Shown here in pieces: positions 40,717 through 47,638 of a DNA stretch of 64,000 bases. Position 1 is the first letter of the stretch; each line of letters opens with the position of its first letter. The DNA is from Micromonospora sediminicola (GTDB lineage Bacteria; Actinomycetota; Actinomycetes; Mycobacteriales; Micromonosporaceae). The DNA lies in the NCBI RefSeq assembly GCF_900089585.1, contig NZ_FLRH01000003.1, positions 4,230,501-4,294,500 of the forward strand, read 5' to 3'. Position numbers and translations under genes: made by a program. The notes below the pieces were generated by a model. That model worked only from the letters and a program-made list of their open reading frames with translations, did no database searches and was not told the origin of the DNA.

Positions 40717-40734
40717 AACCGTCATACAACCGTC
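40717..40734. promoter_or_regulatory. Direct repeats AACCGTC with 11-bp period
   Basis: AACCGTC occurs at 40717-40723 and 40728-40734, one helical turn apart. The reverse complement of AACCGT lies at 40702-40707 (ACGGTT). OmpR-type regulators bind tandem half-sites with this spacing. The gap separates the response regulator operon from the divergent STAS gene, so one site could control both. Confidence 0.45.
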
Positions 40735-40800
40735 CGGTGACCTCCAAGGTCGCTGACCAGAGTGGGAGCCGAACCGGAACCCCGTCACGGAAGCGACCTG

Positions 40801-41172
40801 ATGACCAGCACCCTGCCGTCCGCCCCGCCGGAGTCCACCGTGCCGCACGTCCGGGTGGAGATCACCGACGAGCTGGACCTCGCCGGGCTGTCCGAGGTCG
40901 CGCACGTGCTGGACCGCGTCCTGGCGCTACGGCCCCGGCAGGTGACCATCGACCTCGCGCAGTGCCGGCACGTGGACGCCGCCGCGATCGCGCTGCTGCT
41001 GGACGTGCACCGCCGCCTGGCCCGACGGGACGCGGTCCTGACCCTGGGCAATCCGCACCCCCGGATCCGGCGGGTCCTGGCCACCGCCGGCCTGGGCGCG
41101 TCGGTACCCGTCGTCGACACGCCCCGCCCGGCCGCCCGCGGTCGCGCCCGGGTCCCGTCCGCGCGGCGCTGA
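40801..41172 (+). CDS. STAS-domain protein (anti-anti-sigma-like)
   Basis: The 123-residue protein contains a full STAS fold: VRVEITDELDLAGLSEVAHVL, ITIDLAQCRHVDAAAIALLLDVHRRLARRDA and a C-terminal helix. The position usually occupied by a phosphorylatable Ser after Asp (DSxG) reads DAAAI, so regulation by kinase phosphorylation at that residue is unlikely. A basic tail (RPAARGRARVPSARR) follows. It heads a tight + strand cluster with a GlsB-like protein, a zinc-ribbon/half-STAS protein and a BON protein. GGAAG precedes the ATG. Confidence 0.8.
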   Translation: MTSTLPSAPPESTVPHVRVEITDELDLAGLSEVAHVLDRVLALRPRQVTIDLAQCRHVDAAAIALLLDVHRRLARRDAVLTLGNPHPRIRRVLATAGLGASVPVVDTPRPAARGRARVPSARR

Positions 41173-41181
41173 GGAGGAGTG

Positions 41182-41481
41182 GTGACCGGCAGCACGCTCG
41201 TCGGAGCGCTCGTCGTGGGCCTCGCCGTCGGTGCGGTGGGACGACTCGTCCTACCGGGGCGCAAGGCCGTCCCGGTCTGGTTGACCCTCGCGCTCGGCGT
41301 GGCCGCGGCGCTGCTCGGCGCGATCGTGGTCGGGCTGGTCGACCGGCGTCCGGGAGGCTCCCCACTGCTGCCCCTGGTGGTGCAGACCGGGTTCGCCGCC
41401 GTCGCGGTCGTGCTGGCGGTGGTCGCCGCCGGCCGGCAGACGTCGCCCGACCCGGCCGCCCGGCGGAAGGAGGAGGTGTGA
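41182..41481 (+). CDS. Small GlsB/YeaQ/YmgE-like membrane protein
   Basis: The 99-residue protein has three hydrophobic helices. A glycine-rich first helix ends in GRLVLPGRK, the pattern of transglycosylase-associated (GlsB/YeaQ/YmgE) stress proteins. The molecular function of the family is not established. GTG 41182 is chosen because GAGGAGG (41171-41177) is well placed. The last codon overlaps the next start (GTGA), suggesting coupled translation. Confidence 0.75.
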   Translation: MTGSTLVGALVVGLAVGAVGRLVLPGRKAVPVWLTLALGVAAALLGAIVVGLVDRRPGGSPLLPLVVQTGFAAVAVVLAVVAAGRQTSPDPAARRKEEV

Positions 41482-42014
41482 CGGTCGTACCGGCGGAACA
41501 CCTGATGATGCTCATCTGCGACGGCTGCGGCGACAGCGTCACCGGCACGGGCGCCACGCTGCCCGACGCCGAGGTCGTGTGGACGCTGGTCTTCGAGCAC
41601 GACTGGGTCGGCTCGCCCTTCGCCTCCGGGCCGCACCACTGCCCCCGGTGCAGCGCCCGGGCGGCGGTCGCCGACGACGGCCTGGGCCTCGACGACGTGG
41701 AGGCGGTGGGCGGGCCGCGGCCCACCCCCGACGCCGACCCCGCCGAGGCGGTACGCCGGGCGCTGGCCGACCGGTCGATCCGGGCCGACCGGGAGTTGGT
41801 CGACCTCGCCGGGCTGGAGGTGATCGACTCCGCCGGGCTGGGTCTGCTGGTCCGGGCGCACCAGGAGGCCCGACGGGACGGCCGGCGGTTGTGCCTGGTG
41901 GCGCCGTCCCGGTTCGTGCTCACCGTGTTGCACACCATGCGGCTCGACGGCGTCTTCGCCGTCGTCGACGACCGCGCCCCGGCGTCGGGCGTCGCACCCG
42001 CCCCCCGGTCCTGA
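41478..42014 (+). CDS. Zinc-ribbon protein fused to a C-terminal half STAS domain
   Basis: The 178-residue protein begins with a four-cysteine module (ICDGCGDS near residue 13 and HCPRCSAR near 60) that could bind zinc. Its C-terminal half (about 105-170) matches only the second part of a STAS domain: ELVDLAGLEVIDSAGLGLLVRAHQEARR, then CLVAPSRFVLTVLHTMRLDGVF. The DSAG serine is present, unlike in the STAS protein at 40801. The first STAS strands appear to be missing or replaced. The start overlaps the preceding stop, with AGGAGG just upstream. It may be a phosphorylation-responsive regulator. Confidence 0.7.
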   Translation: MTVVPAEHLMMLICDGCGDSVTGTGATLPDAEVVWTLVFEHDWVGSPFASGPHHCPRCSARAAVADDGLGLDDVEAVGGPRPTPDADPAEAVRRALADRSIRADRELVDLAGLEVIDSAGLGLLVRAHQEARRDGRRLCLVAPSRFVLTVLHTMRLDGVFAVVDDRAPASGVAPAPRS

Positions 42015-42037
42015 CCGAGCAGAAGGAGCCCCTCCCC

Positions 42038-42328
42038 GTGATGATGCCCTGGCCGTACCCGGACTTCCCGTTCACCGGCGGCGGGCCCGAGCCCGACGGC
42101 GCGGACGTGGCGCTCGCGTCGCTGGTCGCGCAGCGCCTGAGCACCGACTGGACCACCCGGCGCCAGCAGATCACGGTCACCGTGCAGAACCGGGTGGTCA
42201 TCCTCGCCGGAATGGTCGCCGACCCGGAGACCCGTCGCGTCGCCGCCGAGCTGGCCTGGGACGTACCGGGCGTGTTCGACGTCTGCAACGCGCTGCGGCT
42301 CTACGGCGGCCGGCGCGCCCGGCGCTGA
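42038..42328 (+). CDS. BON-domain protein
   Basis: The 96-residue protein carries a single BON domain (about 25-90): LASLVAQRLSTDWTTRRQQITVTVQNRVVILAGMVADPETRRVAAELAWDVPGVFDVCNALRL, read in shorter pieces, shows the alternating beta/alpha pattern and the conserved glycine in LAGMV. BON domains bind phospholipid or act as stress-related adaptors. There is no signal peptide. GAAGGAG precedes the GTG start by 9 nt; ATG at 42041 or 42044 is also possible. It closes the small stress cluster. Confidence 0.85.
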   Translation: MMMPWPYPDFPFTGGGPEPDGADVALASLVAQRLSTDWTTRRQQITVTVQNRVVILAGMVADPETRRVAAELAWDVPGVFDVCNALRLYGGRRARR

Positions 42329-42382
42329 CCCCGCCGCCGCCCCGGCGGTTGCACGCATCGGCATCCGCCTCTACCCTCTGCG

Positions 42383-42396
42383 TGGGAGCGCTCCCC
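42383..42396 (+). promoter_or_regulatory. CebR-like operator upstream of GH5 cellulase
   Basis: TGGGAGCGCTCCCC matches 13 of 14 bases of the CebR box and holds the same GGGAGCGCTCCC palindrome found at 12653. It lies 79 bp before the GH5 start, well placed for cellobiose-dependent repression. Confidence 0.85.
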
Positions 42397-42474
42397 CGGG
42401 CACCGAGTCGACCTTCCGGGCAGGTTCACGTCGGGCACCCTCCGATCACCACCCACCAGATGGGACCTTCCCGC

Positions 42475-43923
42475 ATGTTCTCGATCCCCCGGCCGTCCCG
42501 GCGGCACCTGTTCGTCGGCGCCGCCGTCGGCGCGCTCGCCCTGGCGGCGACCGCCGTCCTGCCGTCGACGAACGCGATGGCGGCGACCGGCTGCGCCGTC
42601 ACCTACACCACCAACTCCTGGCAGGGCGGCTTCACCGCCACCGTGACGGTCAAGAACCTCGGCGACCCGGTGAACGGCTGGACCCTGGGCTTCACCTTCC
42701 CGGACGGCGGCCAGCGCGTGGTGCAGGGCTGGTCGGCCACCTGGCAACAGAGCGGATCCGCGGTCACCGGGCGCAGCCTGGACTACAACGGCGCGCTCGG
42801 CACCGGGGCCAGCACGACCGTCGGCTTCAACGGGTCCTGGACCGGGTCGAACCCGAGCCCGACCTCGTTCACGCTCAACGGCACGGCCTGCACCGGCGGC
42901 ACCGGCACGCCGCCGCCGAGCACGCCGCCCCCGACCACTCCCCCGCCCACCACCGCGCCGCCGACGACCCCGCCGCCCACCGGCACCACGCCGGCCGCGA
43001 TCAACGGTCAGCTGCGGGTCTGCGGGGTCAACCTCTGCAACCAGCACGGCCGGCCGATCCAGTTGCGCGGCATGAGCACGCACGGGTTGCAGTGGTTCGC
43101 CAACTGCTACCCCGACGCCTCGCTCGACGCGCTTGCCAACGACTGGCAGGCCGACCTGCTGCGCATCTCGATGTACGTGCAGGAGCAGGGCTACGAGACC
43201 AACCCGACCGGGTTCACCAACCAGGTCAACTCGCTGGTGGACAAGGCCGAGGCGCGGGGCATGTACGCGTTGATCGACTTCCACACGCTGACCCCCGGCG
43301 ACCCGATGTACAACCTGGAGCGGGCGAAGACCTTCTTCGCCGCCGTGTCGGCGCGCAACGCGGCCAAGAAGAACGTGATCTACGAGATCACCAACGAGCC
43401 GAACGGCGTGAGCTGGTCGACCATCCGCACCTACGCCGAGCAGGTCATCCCGGTGATCCGGGCCAACGACCCGGACGCCGTGGTCATCGTCGGCACCCGG
43501 GGCTGGTCCTCGCTGGGCGTCTCCGAGGGCGGCAACTCCGACGAGATCGTCAACAACCCGGTGCGGGCGCAGAACATCATGTACACGTTCCACTTCTACG
43601 CCGCCTCGCACCGGGACAACTACCGCACCGAGGTCGAGCGGGCCGCCGCCCGGCTGCCGCTGTTCGTCACCGAGTTCGGCACGGTCACCTACACCGGTGA
43701 CGGCGCGGTGGACACGGCCAGCAGCAACGCCTGGCTGGACCTGCTGGATCGGCTGAAGATCAGCTACGCCAACTGGACGTACTCGGACGCGCCCGAGGGC
43801 AGCGCGGCGCTGCGGCCGGGCACCTGCGCGGCGGGCACCTTCACCGGCACCTCGGTGCTCACCGAGTCCGGCGCGTTCATGCGCAACCGGATCCGCACCC
43901 CCGACAGCTTCCCCACCTCCTGA
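42475..43923 (+). CDS. Secreted CBM2-GH5 endo-beta-1,4-glucanase
   Basis: The 482-residue protein has a signal peptide (about 1-37), an N-terminal CBM2 (about 38-140), a Pro/Thr linker (about 143-172) and a GH5 catalytic domain (about 175-482). The acid/base is E308 in YEITNEPNG and the nucleophile E400 in FVTEFGTV; HTLTPGDP lines the cleft. This matches bacterial subfamily 2 cellulases. It should cut internal bonds of cellulose while anchored to it. A CebR-like box precedes the gene. ATG 42475 gives the best signal peptide; an in-frame ATG at 42460 adds five residues. No clear ribosome site is seen. Confidence 0.93.
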   Translation: MFSIPRPSRRHLFVGAAVGALALAATAVLPSTNAMAATGCAVTYTTNSWQGGFTATVTVKNLGDPVNGWTLGFTFPDGGQRVVQGWSATWQQSGSAVTGRSLDYNGALGTGASTTVGFNGSWTGSNPSPTSFTLNGTACTGGTGTPPPSTPPPTTPPPTTAPPTTPPPTGTTPAAINGQLRVCGVNLCNQHGRPIQLRGMSTHGLQWFANCYPDASLDALANDWQADLLRISMYVQEQGYETNPTGFTNQVNSLVDKAEARGMYALIDFHTLTPGDPMYNLERAKTFFAAVSARNAAKKNVIYEITNEPNGVSWSTIRTYAEQVIPVIRANDPDAVVIVGTRGWSSLGVSEGGNSDEIVNNPVRAQNIMYTFHFYAASHRDNYRTEVERAAARLPLFVTEFGTVTYTGDGAVDTASSNAWLDLLDRLKISYANWTYSDAPEGSAALRPGTCAAGTFTGTSVLTESGAFMRNRIRTPDSFPTS

Positions 43924-43931
43924 CCGGGCGG

Positions 43932-43966
43932 CCGGCGGCGGTCCATCCCCTTCGGGCCGCCGCCGG
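43932..43966. terminator. Bidirectional hairpin after GH5 and diiron oxygenase genes
   Basis: Ten-nt arms CCGGCGGCGG (43932-43941) and CCGCCGCCGG (43957-43966) lie between the convergent ends at 43923 and 43967. Confidence 0.7.
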
Positions 43967-44869
43967 TCAGCCCTCGATCAGCCCGGACCGGCGCCACAGC
44001 AGCCGTCCCGGGCCGGCGATCAGCCCCAGCTCGGTGAGGTGCTCGGCGATCCGCTGGGCGGACCACCGCAGGGTGGCCTGCCAGTGCGGGTTCGCGTGGG
44101 CCGCGGCCAGGCCGACCGCCGGCGCGATGCCGACCGCCGCGTACGCCCGGGGGTTCACCAGACGTCGGGTGATCGAGTAGGCCGCCCGGCCGATCACCAG
44201 GCGCGCGTAGCCGAGCGCCACCGGGCCGGCCGCCTCCACCTGGCGGCCCAGCTCGTCGCGGGCGAAGCGTACGTGCCGGGCCTCCTCCACCACGTGGATC
44301 CGGGAGACCATCCGGATCAGCGGCTGCAAGGACTCGTCGGCCATGATCTCCCGCTGGAACGAGTCGAGGATCTCCTCGGCGATGAGGATGGCGGCGTACA
44401 TCTGCGGGCCGGTCGCGGTGGCCTTGAGCCAGCGGCCGAGCAGGTGGTCGACCGGGGCGGCCCGGTAGACCGGGGTGCCGATCGCCTCGATCAGCCGACC
44501 GAACATGATGGAGTGCCGGCACTCGTCGGCGACCTCGGTGAGCGCGTACTGGGCGTGCCGGCTGGTCGGATCGGCGTCGTAGTAGTGCCGGATCAGCATC
44601 TGCATGAGGATCGTCTCGAACCACAGTCCGGCGCTGGCGGCGCTGGCCACCTCGTGCTTGGTCAGCTCGACGCGCTGCTCCTCGGTCATGTCGTCCCACA
44701 GCGGGGTGCCGTAGAGGCTGCTGCGCCGCGGCGGCAGCCAGTAGGCCCCGGGCACCGGCGGCGCCGACCAGTCGAGGTCGACGAGGGGGTCGTAGCTGGT
44801 CCGCACCGAGGCGGTGAGCAGGCGGTCGGCGACCGCCTCCCGCGGGAATCCGGCCGACGTCCGCTCCAT
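43967..44869 (-). CDS. AurF-type diiron oxygenase
   Basis: The 300-residue helical protein has two ExxH metal motifs, ECRH in VADECRHSIMF and EARH in VVEEARHVRF, with additional glutamates (LTKHEVASAAS, AEEILDSF) completing a ferritin-like diiron site. The pattern is that of the AurF/CmlI family, which includes N-oxygenases and related oxygenases. There is no biosynthetic cluster around it, so the substrate is unknown. It is divergent from a TetR gene 48 bp away with GTAAC repeats in the gap, suggesting inducible control. GGAGGGG precedes the ATG. Confidence 0.88.
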   Translation of the reverse strand: MERTSAGFPREAVADRLLTASVRTSYDPLVDLDWSAPPVPGAYWLPPRRSSLYGTPLWDDMTEEQRVELTKHEVASAASAGLWFETILMQMLIRHYYDADPTSRHAQYALTEVADECRHSIMFGRLIEAIGTPVYRAAPVDHLLGRWLKATATGPQMYAAILIAEEILDSFQREIMADESLQPLIRMVSRIHVVEEARHVRFARDELGRQVEAAGPVALGYARLVIGRAAYSITRRLVNPRAYAAVGIAPAVGLAAAHANPHWQATLRWSAQRIAEHLTELGLIAGPGRLLWRRSGLIEG

Positions 44870-44881
44870 GACCCCTCCAGG

Positions 44882-44907
44882 TTGACGTAACTTCCAGTAA
44901 CTGTTAC
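44882..44907. promoter_or_regulatory. TetR operator region with GTAAC/GTTAC half-sites
   Basis: The 48-bp gap between the divergent oxygenase and TetR genes contains GTAAC at 44887-44891 and the 11-bp palindrome GTAACTGTTAC at 44897-44907. TTGACG (44882-44887) is a possible -35. Repressor binding here could block both genes. Confidence 0.6.
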
Positions 44908-44917
44908 GAGTGGTAGC

Positions 44918-45634
44918 ATGCGACGCACCTCCACCGATGTCAATGGCTCCGGCGCTCCGCCGGCGCCGCCCCCGCCCCGGTCCGGCGGCCGGCGCGACCG
45001 CTGGGCCGACCACCGCGAGCAGCGACGCCAGGAGCTGGTCGCCGCCGCCGTGCAGGCGTTGCTGCGGCACGGCCCCGGCGTCGACATGGACCAGGTGGCG
45101 GCCACCGCCGGAGTCAGCAAACCGGTGCTCTACCGCTACTTCGCCGACAAGGCGCAGCTCTGGCTGGCGGTCGGCGAGGTGGTCGCGGCGCGGGTGGTCG
45201 ACGCCATCGCGCCCGCGGTGGAGCAGGTACGCGAGGAGCGCGCGCTGGTCGAGGCGACCATCGACGCGTACCTGAGCGTCATCGAGTCCGAGCCGACGCT
45301 CTACCGGTTCCTGGTGCACGAGTCCGGCCTGCCCGGCCTCCAGCAGGTGGTCAGCGGCACCAGCCGGCAGGTCGCCACCGGGCTGGCCCGGGTGATCGGC
45401 GACCGGCTGCGCGCGCTCGGCCTCGACGCCGGCCCGGCCGAGCCGTGGGCGTACGGGCTGGTCGGGTTCGTCCAGGCGGTCGGCGACTGGTGGACCACGC
45501 ACGGCCAGCCGATCCGCCGGGCCGCCCTGACCGACTACCTGACCACCCTGCTGTGGAGCGGCATCGAGGGGGTCCGACGCGGGGCGGACCTGCCGCCGGA
45601 GCTGACCCGCGCGCACGAGCGGATCGACAGGTGA
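44918..45634 (+). CDS. TetR-family regulator, first gene of a two-gene overlap
   Basis: The 238-residue protein has a Pro-rich N-terminal extension, then a TetR helix-turn-helix (about 62-90: MDQVAATAGVSKPVLYRYFADKAQLW) and a helical ligand domain with ESEPTLYRFLVHESGL, as in actinobacterial regulators near fatty-acid or oxygenase genes. It is divergent from the AurF-type oxygenase and is its likely regulator. Its stop overlaps the start of the DUF4873-like gene (GTGA). Confidence 0.9.
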   Translation: MRRTSTDVNGSGAPPAPPPPRSGGRRDRWADHREQRRQELVAAAVQALLRHGPGVDMDQVAATAGVSKPVLYRYFADKAQLWLAVGEVVAARVVDAIAPAVEQVREERALVEATIDAYLSVIESEPTLYRFLVHESGLPGLQQVVSGTSRQVATGLARVIGDRLRALGLDAGPAEPWAYGLVGFVQAVGDWWTTHGQPIRRAALTDYLTTLLWSGIEGVRRGADLPPELTRAHERIDR

Positions 45635-45900
45635 GCTGGCAGGGCCCCGCCGAGATCGCCGGCACCCCGGTCCGGCTGCACGCCGGCGGCCGGTGGGAAC
45701 CCGTCGACGGCCGCTACCACTGGGCCGGGCGCACCGACCCGGAGCCGCGCCTGGTGCGGCTGCTGCGCTCCGGCCGGCGGGACGTGGAGGTCCGCGTCGG
45801 CGACCGGGTCACCCGGGCCCGGCTGACCGAGGTGGACCCGTGGGGCGGCGTCCGGGTCACCGGGGTCGGCGCTGCCCCCTGGCCGGCCGAGGAGGACTGA
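45631..45900 (+). CDS. DUF4873-like small protein
   Basis: The 89-residue protein carries EPVDGRYHWAGR, the signature of the DUF4873 family, which often occurs beside or fused to monooxygenases and TetR genes in actinobacteria. The rest is beta-rich with no signal peptide or membrane helix. Its GTG start overlaps the TetR stop, indicating coupled expression. The function is unknown; genomic association points to the neighbouring diiron oxygenase. Confidence 0.7.
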   Translation: MSWQGPAEIAGTPVRLHAGGRWEPVDGRYHWAGRTDPEPRLVRLLRSGRRDVEVRVGDRVTRARLTEVDPWGGVRVTGVGAAPWPAEED

Positions 45901-45920
45901 GCCGCACGTACCGTGGGGGA

Positions 45921-46574
45921 ATGACGCCGACCGCCACCGTGCTGCTGGTCTTCGGTCGCGGGGTGGTGGCCGACGACGACGGCTACCGGCTCACCGCCGA
46001 GAGCGCCGCGCGCACCGACGCCGCCGTGGCGTACGTCCGCGCGCACGCCGCCGCGTTCCGCCGCGACCCCGCCGCGCGGGTGGTGTTCACCGGCGGCTGG
46101 CCGCACGGGCCGGCCGGCGCGCCGGGCCCGCCGGACGGCTTCCGGGAGGGTGAGCTGATGTGCGCGCTCGCCCGCGACGCCGGTCTCGACGCCCACGTCC
46201 GGTCGGCCGTGGAGACCCGGTCCCGGACCACGTTGCAGAACCTGGCGCACGCCGTGCAGGACGGGCTGCTCGATCCGGCCGAGTTCGGCGTGGACCGTCC
46301 ACTCGGGCTGGTCACCCATCCCTGGCATCTGCCCCGCGTCCGGCTGCTCGCCGGGCGTGCGCTCGGACTGTCCGGCCCGGCGCTGCGCGACGTGCCGGTG
46401 ACCGGGCCGGATCCGGTGCCGGCGCGGCGGGAGCGGGCCGCCCGGGTCGCGTGCCGGCTCGGCTATCTCGGCCTGCGTACCCCGGAGGCGCTGCTGCGCC
46501 GCGAGCGCGGACTGACCCGGGCGGTCCGGCTGCTCGGCGGCGGGCGGGGATTCACCGGCCGACGGCCGGGGTAG
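45921..46574 (+). CDS. DUF218/YdcF-like protein
   Basis: The 217-residue protein resembles the DUF218/YdcF group: an N-terminal strand (TVLLVFGRGVV), FTGGW near residue 54, ETRSRTTLQNLAHAV around 94 and GLVTHPWHLPRVRLLA around 128. These residues line the putative active site. Some family members act in envelope or vancomycin-related pathways, but the reaction is not established. Unlike many members it has no membrane helix. The ATG lies 6 nt after TACCGT, a possible leaderless promoter. Confidence 0.75.
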   Translation: MTPTATVLLVFGRGVVADDDGYRLTAESAARTDAAVAYVRAHAAAFRRDPAARVVFTGGWPHGPAGAPGPPDGFREGELMCALARDAGLDAHVRSAVETRSRTTLQNLAHAVQDGLLDPAEFGVDRPLGLVTHPWHLPRVRLLAGRALGLSGPALRDVPVTGPDPVPARRERAARVACRLGYLGLRTPEALLRRERGLTRAVRLLGGGRGFTGRRPG

Positions 46575-46630
46575 AACGCTCGTCGATCGACCCGGCGGAC
46601 GTGCCGACGGGCGAGTCCCCAGGAGGTTCC

Positions 46631-47395
46631 GTGATCGCGCTCGTGCCGGTGTACCGACCGGGTGACCGTCTGCCGCCGCTCGTCACCGACCTGGTCGCGG
46701 CGCTGCCCGGGGCCTCCGTGCTGGTCGTCGACGACGGCAGCGGCCCGACCGCCGCCGCGGTGCTCGCCGAGGCCCGCGCCCGGGGCGCGACGGTGCTGCG
46801 CCGCCGGGTCAACCGGGGCAAGGGCGTGGTGCTGCGCACCGGCTTCCGGTACGCCGTGACCGACCGTCCCGGGCACGACGTGGTGTGTGTGGACGCCGAC
46901 GGTCAGCACCGGGTGGACGACGTGGTCCGGGTGGCCGACCGGATGCGCGCCACCGGGGCGGCGACCCTCGGCGTACGCCGGTTCGACGGCGAGGTCCCGG
47001 CCCGCAGCCGGTTCGGCAACGCGACCACCCGGGCGGCGTTCCGGCTGGCCACCGGCCGGGACGTGCGGGACACCCAGACCGGGCTGCGCGCCTATCCGGC
47101 GGGAATGCTCGGCTGGCTCGGCGCCGTCCCCGGCGACCGCTTCGAGTACGAGATGAACGTGCTGCTGCACGCCGTGCGGGACGGGCTGCCGATCGAGCAG
47201 GTCGACATCGCCACCCGGTACCACGCCGGCAACTCGGGCTCGCACTTCTCCGCGCTCGCCGACTCGGTGCGGATCTACCGGCCGCTGGTCGGCTTCGCCG
47301 CCGCCCGCCTGCTCTCCCCCACGCCGCCGCAGCCGCACCCGCCGGTGGAGGGCGTCACGCCCGCGCGGCCCACACCGGTGACTCGAACCCCCTGA
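46631..47395 (+). CDS. Family 2 glycosyltransferase
   Basis: The 254-residue protein has a GT-A fold: IALVPVYRPGDRL, VLVVDDGSGP (sugar-nucleotide DDGS), NRGKGVVLRTGF and the DAD motif in VCVDADGQH. DTQTGLRAYP and YEMNVLLHA are typical of dolichol-phosphate-mannose-synthase-like enzymes. It should transfer a sugar from a nucleotide donor to a lipid carrier or glycan. It has no membrane helix. AGGAGG precedes the GTG start. The acceptor is unknown. Confidence 0.88.
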   Translation: MIALVPVYRPGDRLPPLVTDLVAALPGASVLVVDDGSGPTAAAVLAEARARGATVLRRRVNRGKGVVLRTGFRYAVTDRPGHDVVCVDADGQHRVDDVVRVADRMRATGAATLGVRRFDGEVPARSRFGNATTRAAFRLATGRDVRDTQTGLRAYPAGMLGWLGAVPGDRFEYEMNVLLHAVRDGLPIEQVDIATRYHAGNSGSHFSALADSVRIYRPLVGFAAARLLSPTPPQPHPPVEGVTPARPTPVTRTP

Positions 47396-47405
47396 CCACC
47401 GGGGC

Positions 47406-47528
47406 TCAGCCCTGCCGGGCCTTCTGCCGCCGGTCGGCCTTGTTGATCACGAACAGCTTGCCGCGGCGGCGGACCACTATCGAGTTGGCCTTGCGCTTCA
47501 ACGCGCGCAGCGAGCTCCGGACCTTCAT
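47406..47528 (-). CDS. rpmJ: Ribosomal protein L36 (bL36), zinc-independent paralogue
   Basis: The 40-residue protein starts MKVRSSLRALKR and ends KADRRQKARQG, the conserved ends of bL36. It contains no cysteine or histidine, whereas the canonical form binds zinc through CxxC and C/H. It is therefore the C-minus form that many actinobacteria keep as a spare for zinc limitation. GGGAGGGG lies just before the ATG. I see no convincing Zur box upstream. It lies 10 bp from the convergent glycosyltransferase end. Confidence 0.92.
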   Translation of the reverse strand: MKVRSSLRALKRKANSIVVRRRGKLFVINKADRRQKARQG

Positions 47529-47593
47529 CTGCGCCCCTCCCGTTCCCGCGGTGTCTCCTGCGGCGCGGGTACCCGCAGGGGTGGCGGTCATGC

Positions 47594-47632
47594 CCCGGGG
47601 GCGGCCGGCACGTGCGGCCGGCCGCCCCCGGG
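47594..47632 (-). terminator. Strong hairpin after GH55-like gene
   Basis: Sixteen-nt perfect arms (47594-47609 and 47617-47632) enclose a 7-nt loop, 6 bp past the stop at 47639. It separates the GH55-like gene from rpmJ downstream. Confidence 0.8.
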
Positions 47633-47638
47633 CTCGGG

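Noticed and set aside
47530..47600. A Zur box for the rpmJ paralogue
   Set aside because: No AT-rich TGAAAA-type palindrome is present upstream.
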